The notes: generated by a model from the sequence alone, not told the origin. A stretch of DNA of 64,000 nucleotides from Candidatus Gastranaerophilales bacterium (GCA_944327255.1 CALVHA010000007.1:22379-86378); one strand, 5' to 3'; shown: positions 18,374 through 26,831, counted from the stretch's first letter. Numbers and translations are program-made.

Positions 18374-19222
18374 ATGAGAGTTTTATTTTGTACAGACGGA
18401 TCAGATATAAGCTTCAATGCCTTATATAATTTTGCGAAATGGGGAAGAGATGCTGTTATTGATGCAATATGTATTATAGACTGGAGTTTTTTACCAGATA
18501 GTGTAGCCATTGAGTCCAGTGGCTTTGAGACATCCTGTGCAAACGTTGCTAATAATATTCTGGAAATCGCACAGGAAGTTACAGAAAAAGTCGGGCTTAT
18601 GTTCGGAGAAAAAATTAAATACTGTGGAGAAACTGTCTCAAGCATCCTCGAACAAGCAACAAAACAGAATTATGATTTAATCCTTATGGGCTCGCACGGA
18701 AAAAAGGGGATTCAACGCTGGCTTGGTTCAGTCTCAAGAGATATAGTTAATAACGTTAATACCTCAACTTATATTACAAAGAGCAAAAATGAATGCCATA
18801 AAGTATTATTTGCTGCAGATGGAACTTCTAATTCCAGATTCGCAGCATCAGAAGCTATTAAATATTTAGATTTAAGAAATAAAGAAATTTATATATGCAT
18901 GGTTCTTGAAAATCCTAATCTACTTTTCCTTGAAGGAGCACTTGACTCACACTGGCTAATGGAAATAGAAAACCAGCAGAATAAGTATGCAACAAGAATT
19001 ATTATGGAATTACAGGAAGAACTAAAAAAATATGATCTTAACGCGGACAAATTTGCAATACTTCAGGGCAATCCGGCTGAAAAAATTTCTGAATTTTCAA
19101 AAAAAGAAAATATTGATTTAATAATTACAGGAACAAGACATTCAGGGAAAAACAATTTTCACGGCTCAGTGAGCAAAAGGATTCTTGAAATTGCACCTAG
19201 TGACGTAGTAATCTTTAAGTAA
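18374..19222 (+). CDS. Universal stress protein with two Usp domains
   Basis: The 282-residue protein holds two UspA folds in tandem. The first (about 1-140) starts MRVLFCTDGSDISFNAL and has GSHGKKGIQRWLGSVS. The second (about 145-282) starts KVLFAADGTSNSRFA and ends TRHSGKNNFHGSVSKRIL. The Gly-x2-Gly...Gly-Ser pattern is that of ATP-binding Usp proteins. It is a cytoplasmic stress protein. AAAGGG about 8 bases upstream supports the ATG. It is divergent from the sigma factor gene, so both could respond to the same stress. Confidence 0.9.
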   Translation: MRVLFCTDGSDISFNALYNFAKWGRDAVIDAICIIDWSFLPDSVAIESSGFETSCANVANNILEIAQEVTEKVGLMFGEKIKYCGETVSSILEQATKQNYDLILMGSHGKKGIQRWLGSVSRDIVNNVNTSTYITKSKNECHKVLFAADGTSNSRFAASEAIKYLDLRNKEIYICMVLENPNLLFLEGALDSHWLMEIENQQNKYATRIIMELQEELKKYDLNADKFAILQGNPAEKISEFSKKENIDLIITGTRHSGKNNFHGSVSKRILEIAPSDVVIFK

Positions 19223-19227
19223 TATCT

Positions 19228-19602
19228 TTATAGAATATTATAGGAATCAACAGAACGACAGTCAGCTTTTCTTATATATTCCACCCCATATTTGTCAGCG
19301 ATAAATTTTATATTATAGGCAGCAGAGATTATTATAATCCTGCTGTTTTTGTATTGCTCGAAATTTTGTACTTGTTCGATCAGCCATTCTCCAGCATATA
19401 ACGGCAGGTAATCACTTTCCATTTGCATATCAGTTAAAATGATATCAAAAGGATTATCTGAATTGGAATAAAGAAGTTCATTAGCTTCAGAAGCGGAGGA
19501 AGCCGTTATTATATCAAATTTATTCTTATAAATTTGTTTTATAGAATCTTCATGATATCTACGCCAGCTTGCTGCATCGTCAACTATTAATATTCTACTC
19601 AT
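19228..19602 (-). CDS. Single-domain response regulator (receiver only)
   Basis: The 124-residue protein is a stand-alone receiver domain: acidic pair DD at 8-9, phospho-acceptor Asp58 in ILTDMQ, Ser/Ala in IIISAA, and Lys in YIRKAD. There is an unusual insertion (ESDYLPLYAGEW) just after the acceptor Asp. The ATG at 19600-19602 is preferred because it starts right at the fold (MSRILIVDD). A TGGTATAAT extended -10 lies only 6 bases upstream of it, so the message is probably leaderless. No output domain or kinase is adjacent. It may be a CheY-like signal relay. Confidence 0.88.
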   Translation of the reverse strand: MSRILIVDDAASWRRYHEDSIKQIYKNKFDIITASSASEANELLYSNSDNPFDIILTDMQMESDYLPLYAGEWLIEQVQNFEQYKNSRIIIISAAYNIKFIADKYGVEYIRKADCRSVDSYNIL

Positions 19603-19608
19603 ATGATA

Positions 19609-19617
19609 ATTATACCA
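19609..19617 (-). promoter_or_regulatory. Extended -10 promoter giving a leaderless message
   Basis: Read on the minus strand, TGGTATAAT ends 6 bases before the ATG of the receiver gene, so transcription should start at or next to the A of the start codon. There is no good -35 and no room for a ribosome binding site. Confidence 0.5.
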
Positions 19618-19620
19618 TAT

Positions 19621-19650
19621 AAAAAAATGCCGGAGTATAAAGTCCGGCAT
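19621..19650 (-). terminator. Terminator of the Hsp20-like gene
   Basis: ATGCCGGA (19627-19634) pairs perfectly with TCCGGCAT (19643-19650) across 8 bases. On the minus strand the hairpin is followed by seven T. Confidence 0.85.
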
Positions 19651-19667
19651 TAAAAAGTGTTAGATTT

Positions 19668-20201
19668 TTATTTTTCTATTGGAATATATATAACAAGATC
19701 TTTACCTTCACGAATTTTTGTCATATTCGCAAGATTAACATCGTCATCAAACATATAATTTTGTGATACTTTTAAAATTCTTTCGTGCCCGTGTCTATCA
19801 GAAGCACCTGCCGCAGTAATTGTTAAAACGTTACCGTTTGCAGTAACTTCTACATTTTTTTCATCATTGTCAAATGGTCTTAAGTCTACATAAACTTTGT
19901 AATTTTTATCCGCTTTTTCAAGACGAATATAACTTTCATTTCTTTCTGCAAAACGCATTCCTTTGCGTATTTGTCTTTCTGCCATTTTATCCATATATCT
20001 GGCATCAGATCTCATCATATTTTCCATTTTACGCATCTGGACAGCAGGATCAAGCATTCTTTTGAAATGCCAATCTGTTACAACATAAAAAGCAGCAAAT
20101 GCTCCAAAAAATACTAATAACGCAATACAAATATGCTTAAACAGCGGATGTCTACATAAAAAACAATCATCATGATGAGAATATTCTCTGTTTTCTTCCA
20201 T
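19668..20201 (-). CDS. Membrane-anchored Hsp20/alpha-crystallin-like protein
   Basis: The 177-residue protein has a His/Cys-containing cytoplasmic start (HHDDCFLCRH), one membrane segment (ICIALLVFFGAFAAFYVV, about residues 24-41), a charged Met/Arg-rich linker and a C-terminal beta domain. That domain reads DKNYKVYVDLRPFDNDEK...NVLTITAAG...KDLVIYIPIEK, the order of an alpha-crystallin (small heat-shock) domain, ending in an I-P-I tail motif. The ATG at 20199-20201 is chosen because AAAGGAG lies 6 bases before it. It has its own terminator. The chaperone domain is probably outside the membrane; this is inferred. Confidence 0.75.
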   Translation of the reverse strand: MEENREYSHHDDCFLCRHPLFKHICIALLVFFGAFAAFYVVTDWHFKRMLDPAVQMRKMENMMRSDARYMDKMAERQIRKGMRFAERNESYIRLEKADKNYKVYVDLRPFDNDEKNVEVTANGNVLTITAAGASDRHGHERILKVSQNYMFDDDVNLANMTKIREGKDLVIYIPIEK

Positions 20202-20216
20202 CGAAAAGCTCCTTTC

Positions 20217-20233
20217 TTTGAGTGACACTCAAA
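20217..20233. promoter_or_regulatory. 17-bp palindrome, likely operator
   Basis: TTTGAGTG A CACTCAAA is a perfect palindrome with 8-base arms. It lies between a weak promoter (minus strand TAGACA-18-TATTAT) and the ribosome site of the Hsp20-like gene. CACTC/GAGTG half-sites recall the CIRCE element of HrcA, but the spacing (1 instead of 9) is different. Confidence 0.45.
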
Positions 20234-20298
20234 TATAATATTTCAATCAAAAAATATTTGTCTATTGCCTGCCACGGCTAACTCTAAAAATATAAGGG

Positions 20299-20327
20299 TT
20301 GCATATCAGATAAACATATGATATACT
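20299..20327 (+). promoter_or_regulatory. Promoter of the ribbon-helix-helix gene
   Basis: TTGCAT (20299-20304), 17 bases, TATACT (20322-20327). GGAGGG follows at 20343-20348, 8 bases before the ATG. Confidence 0.6.
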
Positions 20328-20356
20328 GTTTATGTATCAATTGGAGGGTTAGGTGT

Positions 20357-20545
20357 ATGGCAAAAATTTTAGTAACAATGCCTGATGCATTTTTAGACAA
20401 AGTAGATGGTCTCGCAAATAATGAACAAAGAACCCGAAGCGAATTAATTCGTGAAGCTTTGAGAACTTATATGAGAAGGGTTTCAGCCCGCCAAATACAA
20501 AGAGCGGATGAAAATGCGAAAATACTTGAAAACCTGCTCGGTTAA
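20357..20545 (+). CDS. Ribbon-helix-helix (CopG/MetJ-type) regulator
   Basis: The 62-residue protein starts AKILVTMPDAFLDKVDGLA, the beta-strand plus helix of a ribbon-helix-helix DNA-binding domain. TRSELIREALRTYMRR is helix 2, as in antitoxins and CopG-type repressors. The ATG at 20357 is preferred over an upstream in-frame ATG because GGAGGG sits 8 bases before it. There is no toxin gene next to it, so it is more likely a stand-alone regulator. It is divergent from the Hsp20-like gene, whose 5' region holds a perfect palindrome. Confidence 0.85.
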   Translation: MAKILVTMPDAFLDKVDGLANNEQRTRSELIREALRTYMRRVSARQIQRADENAKILENLLG

Positions 20546-20559
20546 TCGAACAGGTTTTC
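20528..20559. terminator. Hairpin over the stop of the RHH gene
   Basis: GAAAACCTG (20528-20536) pairs with CAGGTTTTC (20551-20559), extended inwards by TCG/CGA. It spans the stop codon and lies between convergent genes. No strong T tract follows on either strand, so termination is only probable. Confidence 0.45.
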
Positions 20560-20566
20560 AAAAAAT

Positions 20567-20776
20567 TTATTCATCATCACTTCTGGCAACTACTGTGGTA
20601 ATTAATTCACCATAGTTATTAACGTGCCCGTCAGTTTGTTCAATAATCCAAATATAATTTTCTTTATTTTCTATTGCCTTATTCCCTCGTTCTACGGCTT
20701 TATCATAATCCGTAAATTCTCCTACAAGAGTTTTTGAAAATTCGTTTTCATCTTTTTCAGTATAAACGTGATACAT
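20567..20776 (-). CDS. Small acidic hypothetical protein
   Basis: The 69-residue acidic protein begins MYHVYTEKDENEFSKTLVG and has no membrane segment, signal peptide or recognisable motif. It is a real gene on three grounds: a GAAAGGAG ribosome site 7 bases before the ATG, a consensus-like promoter at 20799-20827, and good codon quality. It is convergent with the RHH gene. Its function is unknown. Confidence 0.75.
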   Translation of the reverse strand: MYHVYTEKDENEFSKTLVGEFTDYDKAVERGNKAIENKENYIWIIEQTDGHVNNYGELITTVVARSDDE

Positions 20777-20798
20777 ATAATATCTCCTTTCACTTATA

Positions 20799-20827
20799 AA
20801 TATACGGCTTTAATTTTTTTTTTGCAA
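20799..20827 (-). promoter_or_regulatory. Promoter of the small hypothetical gene
   Basis: Read on the minus strand: TTGCAA (20822-20827), 17 bases containing a run of A, TATATT (20799-20804). Confidence 0.55.
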
Positions 20828-20833
20828 GCAAAA

Positions 20834-22483
20834 TTATTCATAGTTTTTATCAAGTCCGTTCAAATGATTATTAAGTTTTCTCTGAAGTTTCCCTTTTGCA
20901 TAATCTATAGCTCTTACCTCATTATAAAATATATGATTCTCTCCAATTTGAGAAACAATCTCGTGTTTTTCAAGCTGATTATGAATATCATCATTGTTTA
21001 CAACCAACAAGATTTTTATGTGCTGAGCATTCAGCCTGAGGACAATATCCTCTAAAGCAAAAATAGCAGATATATCAAGAGTAGAATCAGAATCATACAC
21101 AAGTATAAGATATTTTGTGCCAAGCATCTCATCAAAATGTGACACAAGCTGGGTTGCAGAACCGAAAAAGAACTGTCCGTTTATATGGACAACACGAATT
21201 TTGTGCTTAAAATCTTTTTCGACAAGCCTTTCCATATTCTGAATATCATTATCATAAACTTCTTTATGTATTAGAGTTGTTTTATCTGCAAGCCTTTTCG
21301 CATACAGTAAAGAAGCAAGCACAATTCCTACTCCCACTGCGGCAATAAGGTTATAAAATACAGTAAGCAGAAATACAACACCCAGAACATACAAATCATC
21401 TTTAGGAGCATATTTTATAACTTTTAACAGTTTAAAATCAATAATATCATACCCTATCTTGATCAAAATTCCCGCAAGAACAGGAAGCGGTATTTGTTCA
21501 ACAAATCCGGAAAAAATTGACAGGCAAAAAATAAGAGCTATTGCTGTTATTATAGATGCTCCGCGCGTCGAAGCACCTGTTTTTAATGCAGCAACAGTTC
21601 TCATCGTAGCAGCAGCTCCAGGCAAAGTTCCTGTAAAAGAGCACAGAATATTACCTATCCCCTGCGGAATAAGTAGTCTGTGCGGAGGCGTATTTGTTTT
21701 CGTAATAGAATTTGATACAAGTCCGGTAAGCAAAGTTTCTGATGACAAAACCACAGCAAGCGTCAGTGCATAATTAAGATAAGTTATAAAATCATGCAAA
21801 TTTGTTTTTGGAATTACAATTTGTGGGAAACTTGCCGAAATTTCTGATATCTTTGCAACATTAAACCCGAATTTCATCGAAATAAGTGTACATAAAATAA
21901 GCGCTATAATTTGAGAAGGGATTATTTTATTAATAGCTTTCGGTGTACAAAATATGATAATAAGAGTTAAAAGTCCTAAAATAAAAGCATCAAAATTAAT
22001 AAAATGCAGTGTTAAGAAAAGATTTTTTATACTTTCTATAGTGTTAGAAAACGGTTGTAACCCCAGAAGAGGATTTAACTGCATAATAATAATGATAGCT
22101 CCAACCCCATTCATAAATCCGGAAATGACAGGATAAGGCACATATTTTACTATCTGTGGAAGCTTTGTCATCGCCAAGATCAACTGAAAAACTCCGGCAA
22201 GAAAGACAATAAAAATAACAGAACTCAAATCTTTATTCAAGGCATGCATAATCGAGGCAATAACAATGGCGACAGGCCCTGTAATTCCAGAAATCATAGG
22301 GACTTTTGAACCCAAAATTCCCGAGATAAAGCACAGGATAATAGCCCCCCAAACACCTGCACCAGCTCCGAATCCAGTTGCAACGCCAAAAGCCAAAGCT
22401 TGAGGAAGGGCAATAATTGCGGCATTAATTCCACCGAACATATCCCCTAAAAAAATTGTTGACAACCTCTTGAATTTATCCAT
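20834..22483 (-). CDS. SulP-family anion transporter with STAS domain
   Basis: The 549-residue protein has the SLC26/SulP layout: about 12 to 14 membrane segments with FGGINAAIIALPQALAFGVA near the N-terminus and GITGPVAIVIAS, then a cytoplasmic STAS domain from about residue 440 (VVHINGQFFFGSATQLV). It should move sulfate, bicarbonate or a related anion, or a dicarboxylate, across the inner membrane. It is 22 bases downstream of a second SulP gene, so the two are probably one operon. The substrate is not visible in the sequence. Confidence 0.9.
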   Translation of the reverse strand: MDKFKRLSTIFLGDMFGGINAAIIALPQALAFGVATGFGAGAGVWGAIILCFISGILGSKVPMISGITGPVAIVIASIMHALNKDLSSVIFIVFLAGVFQLILAMTKLPQIVKYVPYPVISGFMNGVGAIIIIMQLNPLLGLQPFSNTIESIKNLFLTLHFINFDAFILGLLTLIIIFCTPKAINKIIPSQIIALILCTLISMKFGFNVAKISEISASFPQIVIPKTNLHDFITYLNYALTLAVVLSSETLLTGLVSNSITKTNTPPHRLLIPQGIGNILCSFTGTLPGAAATMRTVAALKTGASTRGASIITAIALIFCLSIFSGFVEQIPLPVLAGILIKIGYDIIDFKLLKVIKYAPKDDLYVLGVVFLLTVFYNLIAAVGVGIVLASLLYAKRLADKTTLIHKEVYDNDIQNMERLVEKDFKHKIRVVHINGQFFFGSATQLVSHFDEMLGTKYLILVYDSDSTLDISAIFALEDIVLRLNAQHIKILLVVNNDDIHNQLEKHEIVSQIGENHIFYNEVRAIDYAKGKLQRKLNNHLNGLDKNYE

Positions 22484-22505
22484 AAAACGAGTATATCATA
22501 AAAAT

Positions 22506-24032
22506 TTAATCTTTATGGAACTTACGCCACTTAAAGTTTGGATAAGTTCTTCTGATACTTCCCCAGTCAACTTCTGTTATAACATCAAGTTTTTTTCGTC
22601 CTGTCTCCCAATCCTTTATAAAATCAGCACAGGCATGGTCCATAAAATGAAGTCGTTCTGCACAGACATAAACATTTTTATCTGAAGGCAAATGATCAAA
22701 TATATCTATCAATTGTGGGAGCTGAATAAAAACTATATTCCCCGAGAGCTTAACAACAAGTTTCTCATTTTCATCCTCAATACGGATATGAACTCTGAGC
22801 ATTTTAAATACACTTTTTGCAAGAGCAGCACCAAAGCCAACAAGAATACCCTCAAACAAATTAGTACAAAGTATTGCAATAAGAGTAATCATATAAATTG
22901 CAAATTCACCCTTACTCAGATGATAAAGCCTTTTTGCAGCATCAATATCAACAAGTTTATACCCCGTATACACAAGTATTGCAGCAAGTGCCGACTGCGG
23001 AATATAATTGAGAATCTGCGGGAAGAAAGTTACAAACAAAACAATCCACATCCCATGCATTATTGTCGAAAATCTTGTTTGTGCCTCAGCATTAATATTT
23101 GCTGCACTTCTGACAATTACACCAGTAATAGGCAAACCTCCAACAAGTCCGGATAAAGAGTTTCCTATTCCTTGAGCAATAATTTCTTTATTATAATCTG
23201 TTTTTGAGCGCTCACACATTTTGTCAATAGCATTCGAAGTCAAAAGAGTTTCTGCACTTGCAATAAAGGTTATAATCAATGCACTTAAAATGATATTAAA
23301 GTTAAGCACATATTTAAAAGTTGAAGGTTTAATAAAGGATACGTTTTCCCAAAAGTTCTCTCCGACCTGAATATAATTTAGGATATCTAAATGAGCAACC
23401 CCGGCAACAACAGATGCCAGTATAACTGCAACAAGAGCCGAGGGAATTACTTTATATTTTTTATTCGGAATATTATTCCACACAATAATAGTACCAATAG
23501 TAATAAAACCAATCATACTTGCTATATGATGTTGAGAACCATCTAAAGGCAGAACAGAATAATATAATACCTTCAATAAGTCAGAAATATTACCAATAAA
23601 AGAATTACCCGGTTTACTATCAAGCATTATATGAAATTGTGAAAGAAAAATCGAAATACCTATTCCAGCAAGCATACCCTGAATTATGGCAGGAGATATA
23701 GCCCTGAACCATTTCCCTAGAGAGAACAAGCCAAATAGAATCTGCAACAGACCAACAATAAAAATAATCAGAAAAAGTTTTTCAACTCCCTGTACCGCAA
23801 TAATATCAGTAATAATAAGGATTAACCCCGCAGCCGGACCTGAAACCTGTAAAGAATTTCCAGAAAAAGCCCCCACAACAATACCGCCAATAATAGCAGA
23901 TATTAAACCGCTGTATACAGGCAGACCACAGGCTATTGATATACCTATAGCAAGTGGCATTGCAATCAAAAATACAATAATTGAAGCTAAAAAATCTTTT
24001 TTTATTGAGGCAAAATTAATTAAATTCATCAT
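22506..24032 (-). CDS. SulP-family anion transporter (second copy)
   Basis: The 508-residue protein is a distinct SulP transporter: KKDFLASIIVFLIAMPLAIG and SGPAAGLILIITDI near the N-terminus, then a short, diverged STAS-like tail that may have lost part of its C-terminus. This branch, with a compact C-terminal domain, is often linked to bicarbonate or sulfate uptake, but no carbonic anhydrase is present. The ATG at 24030-24032 (of two adjacent ATGs) is preferred over an upstream TTG. It is clearly diverged from the neighbour, so this is not a recent duplication. Confidence 0.88.
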   Translation of the reverse strand: MMNLINFASIKKDFLASIIVFLIAMPLAIGISIACGLPVYSGLISAIIGGIVVGAFSGNSLQVSGPAAGLILIITDIIAVQGVEKLFLIIFIVGLLQILFGLFSLGKWFRAISPAIIQGMLAGIGISIFLSQFHIMLDSKPGNSFIGNISDLLKVLYYSVLPLDGSQHHIASMIGFITIGTIIVWNNIPNKKYKVIPSALVAVILASVVAGVAHLDILNYIQVGENFWENVSFIKPSTFKYVLNFNIILSALIITFIASAETLLTSNAIDKMCERSKTDYNKEIIAQGIGNSLSGLVGGLPITGVIVRSAANINAEAQTRFSTIMHGMWIVLFVTFFPQILNYIPQSALAAILVYTGYKLVDIDAAKRLYHLSKGEFAIYMITLIAILCTNLFEGILVGFGAALAKSVFKMLRVHIRIEDENEKLVVKLSGNIVFIQLPQLIDIFDHLPSDKNVYVCAERLHFMDHACADFIKDWETGRKKLDVITEVDWGSIRRTYPNFKWRKFHKD

Positions 24033-24108
24033 AAGTCTTATGGTAACAACGAAAAACAGACATGGCAAGTACCCGATAAAAAATGTTACATTACCTGCAC
24101 TGGTAATA

Positions 24109-24720
24109 TTAAACAGATAATATTTGTAGGGTTTGTTTTAATATATCCTCTGCACTTGCATTTTCTTTTAAAACTGCAGCAGCCTTAGACATTGCCGACT
24201 TAATCTCATCTCTTTGATATCCAAGAGAAATAAGAACAGTCTGCGCATCTTCAACCGCCTGAGAATTTTGAACCTTATCCGTTTGTATAGTAATAGGCTC
24301 TGTTTGGTTATAGTTCATCAGCTTATCTTTAAGTTCAAGTATAATTTTTTGTGCAAGCTTAGGTCCTACCCCCTTTGCTCGTGTAAGCTCTTTATAATTT
24401 CCTTCAATAACAAAACCGATAAGTTCGGAAGATTGAAATTCGTCCAGCAGTGTAAGAGCCATTTTGCTCCCCACTCCTGAGACAGAAGTCAAAATCGTAA
24501 AAATATCACGGTCTTCCTTATGCAAAAAACCACATAAACTCATCCTGTCCTCACGATGAATGAGAACTGTATAAATCTTAATATCACCTTCGGTAATTTC
24601 CGTAAAATCTCTTGATGTAACTTCAGCAAGGTATCCGATACCACCAGCCTCAATAGTGATAAAACAGCCTTTTTGTGTATTTGTTTTGCCGGCAAGAATC
24701 CCTTTTATATAATCATACAT
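24109..24720 (-). CDS. ruvA: Holliday junction branch migration protein RuvA
   Basis: The 203-residue protein has the N-terminal OB fold (IEAGGIGYLAEVTSRDF), two helix-hairpin-helix motifs (ILTSVSGVGSKMALTLLDEF and LTRAKGVGPKLAQKIILELK, near residues 78-98 and 112-131) and the C-terminal RuvB-binding domain III. It binds four-way DNA junctions as tetramers and recruits RuvB. It lies 9 bases after the stop of dnaA on the same strand, so the two are likely cotranscribed. ruvB and ruvC are not in this window. Confidence 0.94.
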   Translation of the reverse strand: MYDYIKGILAGKTNTQKGCFITIEAGGIGYLAEVTSRDFTEITEGDIKIYTVLIHREDRMSLCGFLHKEDRDIFTILTSVSGVGSKMALTLLDEFQSSELIGFVIEGNYKELTRAKGVGPKLAQKIILELKDKLMNYNQTEPITIQTDKVQNSQAVEDAQTVLISLGYQRDEIKSAMSKAAAVLKENASAEDILKQTLQILSV

Positions 24721-24729
24721 ATTTTTATT

Positions 24730-26127
24730 TTACCCCTTCAATGAAGTTTTAATTTCGTTTATCGAACGTTCAAGCTCTCTGTTATTTTTAATTTCATCCT
24801 TAATCTTGTCATAAGAATAAAGCATGGTTGGATGCCGTTTATTAAAATATTTTGCAATAAGCTCAAAACTTTTTTCAGTAATTTCACGTGACAAGTAGAC
24901 AGCAATATGACGGGCATTAGAAATTTTCTGCCCCCTTGCAGGACTCTTAAAATCATTGACAGTTACCCCGTAATAATCAGCAACAGCCTGCGCAATTTCC
25001 CCAAACGAAATCTCACGTTTTCTATCATCACACTTTAAAACTTTTTTTACAAGCTCAAGAGTAAGCTCTGACTTAGAAAAAGTAGCATAAGCGCTCACTT
25101 TGTTATAAGCCCCCTCAAGCTCTCTGACATTATTTACAAAATTATTTGCAATATATTCAAAAACCTTAAAATCAGCACTGACACCTTCCTGCTCTGCCAG
25201 GTTTTGCAAAATAGCAACCCTAGTCTCAAAATCCGGAGGAGTAATTTCTGTCATAATCCCCATTTCAAATCGGCTCTGAAGTCTTGCAGGAAGTGTTGGA
25301 ATTTCTGAAGGAAGTCTGTCGGAAGTTATTACAATCTGTTTATTTTTATTTAAAAGACTGTCAAATGTATGGAATATCTCATCCATTGTGCGCTTCTTAG
25401 ACTCAATAAACTGGATATCATCAATCAAAAGCACATCAACATTCCTATATTTTTGACGGAAAGATTCCATTTTCCCATTTCTATCCGAACCCTTCTGAAT
25501 TGATTTAATTAATTCATTTACATACTCTTCAGTTTTTATGTATTTAACGCGCATTTTAGGCTTATTAAAAATAATATAATGTCCTATTGCCTGCATAATA
25601 TGAGTTTTACCCAACCCAGGCGCACCGTATATAAATAAAGGATTATATTTTTTTGCGGGATTATGTGCAACGTTTTGTGCTAATGCGTATGTAAATTCAC
25701 TATTATCCCCAACTACAAAATTTTCAAACTTATATTTAAGATTTAAATTTGCAAATGATTGCATGTGTGCAAGGTTATCCATAACTGCAGAGTCTTTTTC
25801 TTCTTCTGAAAGCGAAAGACTTTTAGGTTTTGCACTTTCTTTCTTTTTAGCTTTTTCATATTTTTTTGCAAATTCATCATCATAGATTATAGAAAAGTCA
25901 TAATCCTTTCCTGTAACTATCCTAAAGGCCTCTATAATTTTATGATAATAATTTTGGCGAATAATCTGAGGAGCCATCGCATGTACGGTTATCAGGGTAA
26001 ATTTTCCGTCTTCACAACCAGATACATCCATTTCATTAACCCATGGATAATATGCATGATCCGGTAAAATAGTCCTTAATTGCGCCTTAACCTCTGCCCA
26101 GATTTTTTTTACTTCCAAAATATCCAT
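24730..26127 (-). CDS. dnaA: Chromosomal replication initiator DnaA
   Basis: The 465-residue protein has the DnaA domain order: N-terminal DnaB-interacting domain I, a charged Lys/Ser-rich linker, AAA+ domain III with Walker A GAPGLGKTH near residue 167 and DIQFI, then domain IV with the DnaA signature SNARHIAVYLSREI and HPTMLYSYDKI. It opens oriC. dnaN is not adjacent and I see no cluster of TTATCCACA boxes in the flanks, so this locus is probably not the origin. ruvA follows 9 bases later. It is divergent from the hypothetical gene at 26205. Confidence 0.97.
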   Translation of the reverse strand: MDILEVKKIWAEVKAQLRTILPDHAYYPWVNEMDVSGCEDGKFTLITVHAMAPQIIRQNYYHKIIEAFRIVTGKDYDFSIIYDDEFAKKYEKAKKKESAKPKSLSLSEEEKDSAVMDNLAHMQSFANLNLKYKFENFVVGDNSEFTYALAQNVAHNPAKKYNPLFIYGAPGLGKTHIMQAIGHYIIFNKPKMRVKYIKTEEYVNELIKSIQKGSDRNGKMESFRQKYRNVDVLLIDDIQFIESKKRTMDEIFHTFDSLLNKNKQIVITSDRLPSEIPTLPARLQSRFEMGIMTEITPPDFETRVAILQNLAEQEGVSADFKVFEYIANNFVNNVRELEGAYNKVSAYATFSKSELTLELVKKVLKCDDRKREISFGEIAQAVADYYGVTVNDFKSPARGQKISNARHIAVYLSREITEKSFELIAKYFNKRHPTMLYSYDKIKDEIKNNRELERSINEIKTSLKG

Positions 26128-26204
26128 AAAAATATTTTATTATAAAAAAACTTATTAGCAAAAAATATTTTTACAGTTTTTACAATAAGAAAAACGGGGT
26201 TAAC

Positions 26205-26831
26205 ATGCAAATAGAAAAAACAAACGACATAAGTTTTTCAGGCGTAATTCCTATCAGGGTCTACATCGACGGAATGGAAACATTAGCTGACAAAAATATA
26301 CGAGCAGCAACAAGGCAGCTGACAACAATTCTTGCTGGTCCGGCAAAAAACAGCGAACACTCAATTTCGATTATAAAAAAACTTGCCGTAAGAGATCCCG
26401 ATTACGATTTTTCAAAAGGGTATGAAGGCTTTTGTAAAATTAAAAAATCAACCCCCTCAGACTTTTTTAGAATTATTCATGATGGAAACAGGTATTATCT
26501 TTTTACAGGGTACCAAGGGGAACAAATCGCAAAACTTGGCAAAGAAGTCGGAAATCAAAAAGCAACAGCAAAATATAATAATGGAGAAAACTCATTTGAC
26601 CTTTACGTCGCAAAAAGAAAATATGAAGATTATATAAAAACAAGCATTAACAACATTAAGCTAAGAATTACCGAATACTATATAAAACAAACCCGTCAAA
26701 AAACAGGACAGCCCGTAACTTTAAATATTTTTATGGAAAGCAACAAAAAATATACAAAGACAACATTCAAAATGAAGTTAAAGGATATAATCTTCAGCAA
26801 GCAGACACCACAAAACGCACAGTTCTTATAA
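26205..26831 (+). CDS. Hypothetical protein with N-terminal ISFSG element
   Basis: The 208-residue basic soluble protein starts MQIEKTNDISFSGVIPIRVYIDG. No signal peptide, membrane helix or known motif is seen. The N-terminus resembles that of other unrelated proteins here (ISF/VNF plus a small residue). The middle is Lys-rich and Tyr-rich (YEGFCKIKKS, YYLFTGYQGEQI). It ends in an efficient terminator whose stem overlaps the last codons. It is divergent from dnaA with about 77 bases between, so both promoters lie in that gap. The function is unknown. Confidence 0.72.
   Translation: MQIEKTNDISFSGVIPIRVYIDGMETLADKNIRAATRQLTTILAGPAKNSEHSISIIKKLAVRDPDYDFSKGYEGFCKIKKSTPSDFFRIIHDGNRYYLFTGYQGEQIAKLGKEVGNQKATAKYNNGENSFDLYVAKRKYEDYIKTSINNIKLRITEYYIKQTRQKTGQPVTLNIFMESNKKYTKTTFKMKLKDIIFSKQTPQNAQFL

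Noticed and set aside
20318..20356. An earlier in-frame ATG for the RHH protein
   Set aside because: It overlaps the -10 of the promoter and has no ribosome site; GGAGGG points to the ATG at 20357.
20528..20559. A toxin-antitoxin pair formed by the RHH gene and the small gene at 20567
   Set aside because: The genes are convergent rather than cotranscribed, and the 69-residue protein shows no toxin motif.
24730..26204. Possible replication origin next to dnaA
   Set aside because: No cluster of TTATCCACA-like boxes and no dnaN neighbour; the gaps on both sides are only about 10 and 77 bases.
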